Below, piece after piece: positions 1 to 10,428 of a stretch of DNA of 64,000 nt. Both the position numbers and the translations under genes were made by a program. Location: assembly GCA_964017195.1 (NCBI GenBank), contig OZ024887.1, positions 8,134,032-8,198,031 of the forward strand, written 5' to 3'. The notes under the pieces were generated by a model, which was given only the letters and a program-made list of their open reading frames with translations, searched no databases and was not told the origin of the DNA. How positions within the stretch are numbered: position 1 is the stretch's first letter; the number at the start of each line of letters is the position of its first letter. The stretch comes from Siderastrea radians. Lineage: Eukaryota; Cnidaria; Anthozoa; Scleractinia; Rhizangiidae.

Positions 1-330
1 GTTTAGAACATGGGTCAAGTCGATAGAAATTAACACTGGGGAAATTAATGCTCCACTCCATTAAAGTTGCAAAATATGACACTCTAAGAATTTATTGTGA
101 CTTAAATTAATGGGATGTTCTAAATTTGCATTAATTTCATGAAGAGATAATGAGGTCGTTATTGTGCATGTTTTACTTTTTGTGCATAATCACTTGACTG
201 TTTTAAATTTCATGTACGGCTGTATATGTACAACCTGCTAGCTTTCCTAGTGCTCTCTACACTGTACTTTTATGTCCATGCATACTGAAACAGCTACAGC
301 AAAACTTCCCCTGTTGACAACATCATTTAC

Positions 331-3300
331 CTGTTCTTGGCCATTAGGAGTTAGCTCTTGGTTTCTTTTCAGGAGAGCCTGTTGTTAAAAAAAACATGGT
401 GAATCCATTAATGTTTGTTGATATGTACATGTAGAAAGCTTGATATAAACAACTAGCCTTAGCCATCACTGTTAAGATTTCTTATGATTTACATGTATGC
501 AAGGCATGCAGTTGCCTGTCATTTTGTTCACCATTAGCAGCTTGTATTAGAGAATACTTTATATCTTTCTTTCATTATCCCACTCACACCTTCAGACAAC
601 GATCGCTATTATCAAATCTTTTTTGTCTACACAAGTATAAATCTATCATTAGACTCAACGTCAAAAGGTATAAGATTACAAGCAACAGATTTATACTGCA
701 ACACGTTACAGGTTTTTTAATTACAACAACCAAATGTTTTCACATTTAATTTTCCAGCACACTACATAACAACAATAATGCAGTGACCTCTTTGTAAAAC
801 ATTCTGTGTGACAAAACTTTAAGTCCTGCCTGCCAATAAGCATTCAAGCTTTTCTTGCACAGTTGTCAGAAAACAATTACCAATAAATTATAATGCCCAG
901 GCTGTAAAAGTCAGCATGGTATTTGTAAACAAATCACATATTAAAATCAACACTGTCTCATAATGGCAGGCAAGAGACAAACACACTCACCTGTGTAAAA
1001 GCTGTTTCATCTGAAGCAGGAGTAGTTCTTGGAAAAAAACTGTCAGCCTAACATGGCAAGGAAATCAAACAGAATACAGAACATTAACAACAAAGCTTGT
1101 AAACATGTAATATCATAGTGACAAAATTCACAAAGTGCATGTACATTACAATGTACAATTACCATGCACCTATTTTATGAAGGGTTGTGGCTGCCATCGA
1201 ACTTGGTGTTTGGATCTGTTACTGTTGTAAATTTGGCACAGTTAAGGTGGTACAATTGGCTAAAATGCATTCTAAACAGAGTCTTCTAAAATACTTTATC
1301 CACTTTGTTTTAATTTTAAACATAACCATTCCCGTAGAATCTGAATTTCAAGTCAAAATTTTGAATTTCCTATCAGAAAGGTGTGAAAATTAACACCTAA
1401 AAATGTCACTCAAATTTATAATTATTTTCTTTTCTTCGTTCCTTTTTGTTTGAAAGCTTTCTTCTTTACACTATCAAACACCTATTTAAAAAGGATTCTT
1501 GTGTAACTTAGCCGCAATCCAGGTGGAAATCCTACAGAAAAAAATCGAAGATCTCTAAACCAGGCACGTGACATGCCACAACATCGATCCGATGCAACGG
1601 GAAATTGCGGCTAAGTCAAGCAAAATAGCTCCATTTGTGTTTGTTAACTCTAGCAACTTTCAGCAGAATTTATTAAAATGCATGGAAAATATTCCTAATT
1701 TCACCTCACACGTGCTGATAATCTGTCAAATTTTGCACGTCTCTATGCTTTCGTTTGCTCAATTCCAGTCCGCCATGTTTGTTTTCTGCATCACAAGTTG
1801 CATTGCCTTCTGGGACACTCATTTTGTGGAAGAAATGCATAAAATGGCGTATTTCGAGCATGCAACGCATTGGAGAGGATTTTTTCGATTATAATCGATG
1901 ATCAATTTGTCGGTGCAATTCAATTATTTCTGATGATCCATTATAAAATAATAACCAATTCCCAGTACTAAGTGACATTAACACAAGCAGCCAGCATTGA
2001 TTACAGAATGCAGGACCACATTACCCTGCAAATGCAACCACTTCTCATTGCTCCAAGTCACTGCTAGCAGCATTTGCATAGACATCTTTAGCACTGGGAG
2101 CAGTGCGAGACTGTTGTATTTGCAGGCTACTTAAACATGTATCAAAATGGGGCATACTACAATAAGCATTGCCAGTAATAAAGTGTATATTGTTTGTCTC
2201 ATGATGTAGTCATTTGAGTTGTAGCTATAGATCATGACGTTACGACTGCTTACTGCTAGTCTTCACCAGGCCATGAGGGAGACCGGTTATGCATCGCCAT
2301 AAATATATACCATAAATTGCATTTACTAATATGAACAATAACCACCTTTTTACGACAAAAGCATCGCTATGGCTAGTATGCAAAGGCCATGGACAAAACA
2401 CTGACCCCCAGTCCATGGACTACCCCGATGGACTACCCAAATGGACTACCCCTAAAATGGACTACCCCTAAAAAATACTATTTCGAATGAGTACTATTGA
2501 AAGAAATGCTATTTATACACCTATTTCAATAAAGGTTGCTTCGGTGATGCATGATGCATGATCCTTGTTTCATAGACTGCAAAGCATCATGTTTGCTACA
2601 AATACATGTTTTGATAATTTTTCGCTAAAGGCACTCCAGGAGAAAACTGAATCATAAAAAAAACATACATTTTCTCTTGCTTTAGGACTATAGATAGAGA
2701 AAAGCAGCCATAAATTTAACGATCATGATGCTTTGCGGCCTATGAAACATGCATCACTGAAGCAACCTTTTTTGAAATAGGTATATACTTACATTGCACG
2801 CGCCTTGTTTATTTTCATGTGCACGGCCTCTAGCTGCCATTTTGAATAATTATACTCTATGAACAACCGCTGAACGCAAAAAGTGTAGACTCAAATCAAA
2901 TCGTCCTTTTGAGGAACTTGAACCAGGACTGAGGTGGTTTTATTTTCTGCAGCTGATCAGCACATTTTCTTACAACCGAACTATGGATCACAGCAGAAAG
3001 GAGATCGCAGTTCCTCTATCGATTCCAGATAAAATGCAAGATCTGATTTTTGCTTTCTGAGAGTCAAAGGCGCTATTTGCAGCATGTGAACTGGGCATTT
3101 TCGATCTTTTTACACAACTCCGGCTGAAGAAATTGTCACGTATGTCACATATGTCACGGGTGTCACGTATGTCACACACAAATCATTCACATCTTCAACT
3201 AAGGATTAATATTCAAACGTACAAAAAGTCAGAATCCTCCAGTTATCACTCTAATTTAAGATGAAAACAGATTTTTGATAACGAACGTCTTACCTGAATC

Positions 3301-3865
3301 CATGGTAAGTGGAGCGAACCCACACCGCATGAGTCTACACTTTTTGCGTTCAGTGGTTGTTCATAGAGTATAATTATTCAAAATGGCAGCTAGAGGCCGT
3401 GCGGACGAAAATAAACAAGGTATGTGCAATGTAAGTATATAAACAGCAGTTCTTTCAATAGTACTCATTCGAAATAGTATTTTTTACGGGTAGTCCATTT
3501 GGGTAGTCCATCGGGGTAGTCCATGGACTGGGGGGCCAGTGTTTTGCCCAAGGCCGTATGTAAATGTGTGGCCTAAGCCTTTTCTTGAAGCTATAATTTA
3601 CATGTAAGTTCTGGTCAACCTGGATGCCACAATTCAGATCATTCTGCCTTAAGAGCAGTTTTTTCAATCACATTCCTGCTAATACAACATTCATTTTTTT
3701 TCCTTTTGGTGATGACAAATGACTCATATGTCAACCTTTTATGCTTACCATAACTGGATCAAAAGTTGAATGGCTCACAACGAACTTCTGTCCTGGCGGG
3801 CCTCGCATGTAAGGTGGCATTCGACCAGGGCCTCCACGCATTCCTCGGGCACGACCACGACGCAT
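331..3865 (-). CDS. ILF2: ILF2 / NF45, first three coding exons (gene truncated by the window)
   Basis: Interleukin enhancer-binding factor 2 is the pseudo-nucleotidyltransferase (DZF) partner of ILF3/NF90 in nuclear double-stranded-RNA-binding complexes. Three minus-strand exons join in frame: 3865-3749 (39 codons), 1047-991 (19 codons) and 378-331 (16 codons). All have consensus acceptors and GT donors in phase 0. The first exon gives an Arg/Gly-rich start (MRRGRARGMRGGPGR...), matching the RG-rich head of the family. The next two carry ...FFPRTTPASDETAFTQ and ALLKRNQELTPNGQEQ, the conserved segment just before the DZF domain (the human counterpart has PDETSFSEALLKRNQ). The DZF domain itself lies left of base 1, so only about 74 of an expected roughly 390 residues are visible. 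The start was chosen as the first ATG after a splice acceptor at 3879-3880. Intron 1 (1048-3748) contains a foldback element. Confidence 0.9.
2385..3555. mobile_element. Foldback element, 1,171 bp, in ILF2 intron 1, with near-perfect 9-bp duplication
   Basis: Outer inverted arms are 2385-2505 and 3449-3555. Both carry a tandem ATGGACTACCC motif (four units on the left). Nested inside are an inverted pair at about 2806-2893 / 3331-3420 and another at about 2520-2610 / 2715-2790. Flanks are GTATGCAAA (2376-2384) and GTATGTAAA (3556-3564), an 8/9 match, as expected for Mutator-like or foldback elements. No transposase. Confidence 0.8.
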
Positions 3866-4075
3866 GTTTATGTACAAACTGTGGGACAAAAATCGACAAA
3901 AACAAAGTGAAGATCAAACACTAATACTTAACACTCATTGAAGCTCGTAGTAAAATCGCACAACGAACGTGAGTGATTGATGGAAACTGTGGCGCGAATC
4001 TCGAGTTTCTATACAAGCAGAATGTCTTTAAGTGTTCTTTATACCAAGAAGAGTGAAGAAATAAGTTGTATTTAC

Positions 4076-4140
4076 CTGTAAAACTTTAAAATAAGCTGTT
4101 TTTCGCCGATTAATAACAACTGATTTCTACCCGGCGTCCA
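4076..4140 (-). other. ILF2: ILF2 5'-untranslated exon and leader intron
   Basis: On the minus strand an ACAG/GTAAAT donor lies at 4076/4075. A pyrimidine-rich acceptor ending in CCCACAG lies at 3879, and 13 untranslated bases separate it from the ILF2 start codon at 3865. This implies a non-coding first exon ending at 4076 and a leader intron of about 200 bp (3879-4075). The upstream limit of the exon (transcription start) cannot be read from sequence; 4140 is an arbitrary edge. No TATA box was recognised. Confidence 0.55.
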
Positions 4141-4720
4141 GTCACATGGATGAATATCCGGGAGTTTGCTGGTTGTCCGCTGGCCGCTTTGGTTTTGGTT
4201 TTTCATTCATATAAACCTCAGTGACATGTCCTACAAGACGAGAGGGCAAACATGAGGGAGAGCTGGGGTGAGGAAGGTAACAAAGACAGACGGAGAACCT
4301 GTCGGGGATATTCGCGCGGGGGCTCACGCGTTGTATTTTGTTGTTTGTTTTCCTAGTCTTCACATTAACTGAGAGCTTAGAGCATCCGAGTCTATGAAGA
4401 TAAATCAAAACATGGTTTAGTGGAGCGGGCTTGACGGTAGCCTGTGAACAGGCTCTCTAGAAGGGGAAAGGGCGAAGATGGGCTATCCCCTACCGGAGCC
4501 GCCTGTAGTATTCACAGGCTAGCTTGAAGGTCAAGAGAACTTAGCAGTGAGGCGGAAGATCAGGGAAAAAAAGGGGGATCACGTGCTCTAAACAATAGTC
4601 GGAAATAGCAAACAGCAAGCCTTCTGTCTTGATGACAATTTGGCTTCTCCTATTTGCCAGTGTCTTCTCTCACAGTCAGTTGCAGTTACTGTTTGATGTT
4701 CTAAACATTTGGAACACAGC

Positions 4721-6122
4721 TGAACCTCTCTGTGCGACCACTTCTCGTAACTGATCACCTCCCGTCCTCCCGGGGCAGGGGAAGGGAGAGAAGGAAACTT
4801 CCTTCTCTCCCTTCCCCTCCCTCGTCACGCACTTTTTTACGCTCGCCCCAATTTTCGCGCGGCTAAAAAACGAAAAATGCCTCGAACGTGCGGAAAACCT
4901 TACGGAAACGCTTGCTACGCAGGCTATTTGACTCTCTGGAGTCTGGGTAATTGTCGAGAGTCGAGAGTCGAGAGTACCAAGTCGAGAGTCGAGACTAACA
5001 TGTCGAGAGTCGAGACTCATTAGTCGAGAGTCTGAGAGTCGATAATTTATCGATCTGCCAAGCTAATCGATAAAAATCGATAACTCGATAAATGTATTGT
5101 TTTATGTATTTTGGAGATCTGTCACCACTCCTCATTGTCGACAACCGAGATTACAAATAAAATAAAAATTACAATGTTGTAACAATCTGCTAGAAGGATG
5201 CAATAAGAAGGTGACCCGACGTTTATTTGATTATTCTTTTGGAATAAACCCAAGCGAGCTTGATCTTTAGAAAGGGTTATTATTATTATTATTCTTTTTT
5301 TTTGGGGGGGGGGGGAACTGACAAAAGCTGTAGGGTGCAATTGATACGTCTTGACTTTGCGATTTGAATACGCGAAGTTTAAGACTCGTCTACTTTTCTT
5401 CGGACCAAATCGTCCAATAACCTTTGTATAAGTATTAACAATTACCTAGACTCGCATATGATAACGGGAGGCGTCTAGAAATGCTACTTCTGCAGTTATA
5501 CAAAGTGACAGCCCAAATAAAACACGACTGCCGCAGGTCGGAAAACATTTGTAACCATGCGTGCACCGTAATGTTGTAACGCAACGCCATCGCGCTAAAA
5601 ATAGTGCGGCAAATATAAACCAGAACCGGATGAAATAGAATGTGAAAAGGTGAAAGGTATTGTATAACCCACGTTTTCAGAGGCCGAACAAAGAAAGAAT
5701 TTGGTAATTCTTCAGCTTAAGTTGTCGAATGTCACAATGTTATGAACAAGTGTAATAAAGAAAGGAAGAAAACTGGGTAGGAAAGGAAGAAAATCAAAGG
5801 TATATAGACTGTCAACTTATCACAACATTTATAGATTTATCGATTTTTATCGATTAGTTTGTCAGATCGATAATCTATCATTTTTTTATCGATTAGTTTG
5901 GCAGATCGATAAATTATCGACTCTTAGGTTTTCATAGACTCTCGACTAATGAGTCTCGACTCTCGACATGTTAGTCTCGACTCTCGACTTGGTACTCTCG
6001 ACTCTCGACACTCGACAATTATCCAGACTCGACTCTCTGTGGTCTCACCTCTCATAAGCGACCACCTCCTGTAAAGGACCACTTAGACTTGGCATTTTGG
6101 GTGGTCGCCCACAGGAGGTTCA
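4721..6122. mobile_element. Foldback element, 1.4 kb, with TCGAGAGTCGAGA-repeat arms
   Basis: Ends are TGAACCTC...GCGACCAC at 4721 and the inverse at 6099-6122. Inside, arms at about 4940-5092 and 5830-6030 are inverted copies built of tandem GTCGAGA units followed by AATTTATCGATCTGCCAA and ATCGATAAAAATCGATAA. The centre (5093-5830) is unique sequence with a TTA microsatellite and a T/G run at 5275-5316. No coding capacity. ACACAG is shared by both flanks, but a clean target duplication is not seen. Confidence 0.75.
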
Positions 6123-7553
6123 CACACAGTACTTTTGGCCGGTTGTTTCAAGCGCAGTTTTTCAGTTTTTGGTCTCGGTACGCGGTCATTGTTGTTTAGT
6201 GCTCTGCTCGCAGCTGTCCGACATTTTAAATGGAGAGAAGACCCTGGGGACGAGGCTGTTCATACACAGAGCCGCCACCAGCAGGGGACCACTCGGCGGG
6301 GGGGGGGACTGAACGTATTTACGTATTCCCCTCTGTTCAGCCACAGAAAAAGGCCCCTCTACGACTGAAACCTGTTAATCACCAGCACTCAGGGCCTAGT
6401 TGTTTTCTTATATGGTCTTTCCTGATAAGAAGGAACTACCGACCCCAGCTCAGGGGTAAGGGACGACGGGACTCGGAACATTGGGATGATGCGATTGAAA
6501 TCAGGCACGAACACGAGTCCATCACCGCTGACACAATTTGAACTAGGAGTAGCAGGTACGAAAACCGGATGACCATTGAACCCTCAGTGGCAAAACTTTG
6601 AGTCAGTAATGCAAGTGAGACTGAAAAGGAGTCTCTTTCAACAGAGCACCGTAGGTGGCCCCTTGACATTTCAGAGGGATAAGTGCTCAAATCTATAGAG
6701 CAGACGAGGATAGCTGTTTCAACCTTATTGGGCTTATCAGCGCTCTGTAGCCAGAACATAATGAGACTCGGGGACACCCCAGACCTATCCCATATGTGCT
6801 GCTACGATTCTAGAAAAGTGCTAACGCCACACGATTACTTCCAAAGATCAATCTAATTTCAACTAATTTATAATTGCATATCAGACTGTGGCGATGTTAG
6901 CGACCCCTCTTCAGATCGGAAAACCGGCTGAATACTCGCGAAAATCCTCGCGAGATTCACTACGACTACGGCTTTTCAATCTAAGTTCAGTTATGCTTTA
7001 CATTGTCATTTGTCCAACCAAAATCGCGCGCAGCCAGAGTCTCCTGTACTGGAGGAGAATGTGGCTCTCGGATCATCACCTATTTGAAGAATCTCCCACT
7101 CGTAGTCTGATCGGACGGACGCTTTTATGCTACTGGATTCTTTAGAGACCTTGAGATGGCATACTAGGAGAGCCAGCTAGGCGTGATCTTGCCTATTTTG
7201 CGTTCGTGAAAATCTTCGTCCCGTCCACGGGTCTCCGAGGTGACTGGGTACGGATAAGTAGAGAGTCACGTGCTTGGATCGAGACTGAATTTTAGAACTG
7301 CATTGCACCCTGACTGTGCGTAAGCTGAGAGAGAGTTCTTTGAAAAAGAAAACTCACCAACCTCCCCTTGCAGTGTTCAAGGATGATATGTAAATTGTTA
7401 TATTGATAATATTCATTAAATACGTAATGTCGCTGTCGCTGGTATTTTACGCCCCTAATAACTCCAGGTCTATAACCCTTTCTTTACCATTATTTTTTTG
7501 GTCAGTGATTTTATATACCTATGTGTATCACGATTCTCAGTTTCTTTCGATTG

Positions 7554-7597
7554 TTTTTGAGACGTCAATACATAACTACGTATTGACGTCTCAAAAA
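7554..7597. repeat. Perfect 18-bp hairpin containing two GACGTC cores
   Basis: Left arm TTTTTGAGACGTCAATAC (7554-7571), right arm its exact complement (7580-7597), with an 8-nt loop. Confidence 0.9.
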
Positions 7598-8147
7598 TGA
7601 GCCAGTGATTGGTTGATAATTTCGTGCCGTTTTTGTTGGGCTCCTTCCATTCAAAATAGAAATTCAAAGTTTCTCCTCAAAAAGCGGCCAGAAATGTAAA
7701 TTACTTTGCCGTTTGAAAGGTAAAGGAAAGCGGTATTCAACTTTAGAGTCCATGTTATCGATAAAACAAGGTAAGACGAGAATTAAAACGTGTTTTCATT
7801 TGTTTTTAACAGTTTGCTTTTGTCGAGGTGTTGTTGTGCGCGCGCTAATCAGGTAATCATGTTTTTGAAAAAGTTTTAAACGTCGTCGAGTTTACGTTAT
7901 TTTGCCTGTTTTGTCGACTTCTTGAACCTAACATAAAGATGCTACTTTGAATTTATTTGTGTGAAGCACCGATTTATGGTGAGAAAAGACCATATTTTGA
8001 TAATTTTTCTGCAAAACAAAGATTTGACAGCGCGTACAAACATTCGTGTTCAACACTTCACCAGTTGTAAGAATTTATCTTTCAATCCGGGCAGGAAATT
8101 CTCAGTTTTGTGTTTGTTTTGCCTGAAAAAGGATTGAATCATGATAC

Positions 8148-8323
8148 AAAACTAAATGCGATTTTGAGACGGCAATTCTGCATTATATTGACGGCTAGTT
8201 GGAAGAAAATATATTCTCCGCATTGGGCTCCGTCGCTTCCGACTCCGCCTAATACGGAATATTTTTCTTCCAACAAGCTGTCAATATAATGCAGAATTGC
8301 CGTCTCAAAATCGCAATTAGTTT
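8148..8323. repeat. Long hairpin MITE with about 65-bp arms
   Basis: AAACTAAATGCGATTTTGAG at 8148 pairs with its complement ending at 8323. The arms continue through ACGGCAATTCTGCATTATATTGAC and TTGGAAGAAAA to about 8216 / 8258, leaving a loop of about 40 nt. No genes. Confidence 0.85.
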
Positions 8324-8372
8324 ATAATATTGCGTTTATTAATCCTTTAAATACTGATCTTTGTAAATTTGC

Positions 8373-8417
8373 TACACTACCCGCTTCGAACAGCTTCCGT
8401 TTAATGCGGGTAGTGTA
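8373..8417. repeat. 12-bp perfect inverted repeat
   Basis: TACACTACCCGC (8373-8384) and GCGGGTAGTGTA (8406-8417) with a 21-nt loop, 50 bp right of the larger hairpin. Confidence 0.8.
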
Positions 8418-9312
8418 CAATTGGGCAAACGTTTTTTATTTTATTTTGGAGTAAATGTTAATGTTAAATATTAGATAAAATTACATCTGTATTAGGTGCA
8501 GTTAGAAAAAAAATTGAGCAAGATTGTCATCTGTTACAACAGTCTTAAAAAGGTCATTCTCTGCTAATCAAAAACAAGAAGGAGCAAGGGCTCTACATCA
8601 GTTCACTTAGAACGTTTTTCCAACTTTTTTTTTCTGTTACCAGTGCATTACCCGGGGAGGGGCATTTTCATCATCTAACAAGTGTATCGATACACTATCA
8701 CGGTTTTACAACACAAAACTGTGAACCGTGCCTTCATCCGCTCAGGGAGAGAGAGCCGGAACACGTGAGCATGCTGAGAGAAAGGAGAAATTGCTCGTAG
8801 ACTACAAAACAAGAGAAAACAGACCGTGCAATCTAACGCAAATATATTTATTTATGATTACCTACGACTTTATACAAAGAAGCTATTTATCTGAAGAGTA
8901 AACAAAAACGCACTAAAAGAAACAAAAGGACTAAAAATTGAACATTGCTGGCGAAAGTTAGTGACAGCGCCAGAGCACTTTTAAATACAAAGGTTTGGGT
9001 ATTTAGCTTCTGATATCAGAAGTCAAACGAAAACGGAAAACAGCTATTATAATATTATCATTTACACAAACCAGAGTAGCTGTCGTTCGTTAAAACTAGT
9101 TCATCTTATCAATGAGAAAATAAACGCTATTGTCGTCCACACCTTGACGTTTGCATTCGAAACTGTTCCGATATCAAACAAACGAAAAAAGAAACGAAAA
9201 GGAACAAAGCTATTGAGACAATCGTTGCAGAAAAAGCTTCGTCTATTTTCCGCAGTAACGCCCTGTGAAAGGACCCCTCCTACCCCCCCCCCCCCCCTGA
9301 AGAAAAAGCCTA

Positions 9313-9411
9313 TGTTACACTAAGCAACGTTTCGTGCGACTTGTGTTTCAATTTTGTTTCCCCGTTGCAAGACGATTGTACGGAACGTTGTCTAGTGTAA
9401 CAACTCTCCAC
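9313..9411. repeat. Short inverted-repeat element (GTTACACTA ends)
   Basis: GTTACACTAAGCAACGTT at 9315 faces AACGTTGTCTAGTGTAAC ending about 9402. Its end motif GTTACAC and the internal TTGCAA-type words resemble the Harbinger element at 30777, so it may be a shortened relative. Confidence 0.55.
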
Positions 9412-9412
9412 A

Positions 9413-9703
9413 TGGTCTGACAAAACAGCCGCCGTCTCGCGAGGTGGCTCTTGAGCCCTCGAAAAACGACGCCTAAGTAATGAGCGCAGAAATTCCATAC
9501 TAATGACGTGCACTACCCAGATCTTGGTAGCGCTTCTGATTGGTTGTGCCGCGAGGGAATTTTCTTTCAACCAAACAGAAGCACTACCAAGATCTGGGTA
9601 GTGCACGTCATCAGTATGGAATTTCTGCGCTTGTTACTCAGAGCGTCGTTTTGCGATGGCTCAAGTGGCGACCTCGCAAAGCGTCGGCTGTTTTCTCAGG
9701 CTA
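9413..9703. mobile_element. Palindromic MITE, copy A, with perfect 9-bp target duplication CTCTCCACA
   Basis: Two inverted arms (9413-9545, 9568-9703) share GCGCAGAAATTCCATACT, TGACGTGCACTACCCAGATC and AAACAGCC near the ends. Flanks are CTCTCCACA at 9404-9412 and again at 9704-9712, identical. A second copy lies at 38031-38323. A nine-base duplication points to a Mutator-like mobiliser. Confidence 0.88.
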
Positions 9704-10084
9704 CTCTCCACAAGGCCTGTAAACTCGTTGAAGCTTTCTGAGAACCGTCTCCCCCTATCCCCCCAAATCCTCATTTTCCAATGAAAACGTGTAGGTGCGG
9801 ACAAACACACTGGAGATGCATTTCTTGGTTTCCGCCCCAGATCTTTTTCATATTTAATTAAATTTTAACATTATAGACTATGGATGACTTGCTGATGCAG
9901 AGAAACGCAACATTCGCTGTCTTTAGAACTCCTCTCCTCAAGGTTTCTTTTTCCTGAAATTGAAAAAATAATTATAATAAGTAAAATAAAGTCGTAGATG
10001 GACTACAATACAAGCGGCTCTCACAGCTGTAGCTGCTGCTTAGTCCTAGTTTCTGTAGCATGAAGCAACGAAGAGTATCACTAT

Positions 10085-10100
10085 CCCCCCCCGGGGGGGG
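10085..10100. repeat. C8G8 palindrome
   Basis: CCCCCCCCGGGGGGGG, perfectly self-complementary, about 330 bp beyond the KIF23 stop codon. Such runs are also prone to length errors. Confidence 0.8.
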
Positions 10101-10410
10101 AATGGTAGTCCATGGCAGGGTTACATGTAGTTCCTCGAAGAAATTTGTTAGATTTTCCTAATTGTTCGCTGGTAGCCATTTACACATTTGGATGAAGAGA
10201 GCAAAGGTCTAAGACACGACAAGAACCAGAGGCTAAGCATCGCACCACCGGCCTTCCGTTTCGAGTGTTAGGATTCGCCTCCGACAAAGGCTAATGCTTG
10301 CAACATCAGCTTTTGAATTTCTCTAAGGTGGTAAGTTAATCTTATCAACTCAGTTGATAATTCCCGGGAAATTCACGTGTTTTTTTTCCCGCCGACGCAG
10401 ACCTGACCCC

Positions 10411-10416
10411 TTTATT
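10411..10416 (-). terminator. KIF23: Poly(A) signal AATAAA of KIF23
   Basis: A canonical AATAAA on the minus strand lies 12 nt after the KIF23 stop codon. If used, it gives a very short 3' UTR of roughly 30-45 nt. Longer alternative ends are possible and cannot be excluded. Confidence 0.5.
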
Positions 10417-10428
10417 CATTTGTGGTCA

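Larger units (their letters stand above)
6123..9312. other. Intergenic stretch between the foldback element and the 3' side of KIF23
   Basis: Apart from the hairpins listed separately I see no gene here. Overlapping short frames at 6135-6777 do not resemble any family. 7,620-8,147 and 8,420-9,310 are plain A+T-rich sequence with a C run at about 9,283-9,297. Confidence 0.6.

Noticed and set aside
1568..1894. 108-codon plus-strand frame in ILF2 intron 1
   Set aside because: No conserved motif and located in an intron on the opposite strand; probably chance.
6135..6777. Several 70-113 codon frames downstream of the TCGAGAG foldback
   Set aside because: Frames overlap on both strands, have no motif, no splice context and no family resemblance.
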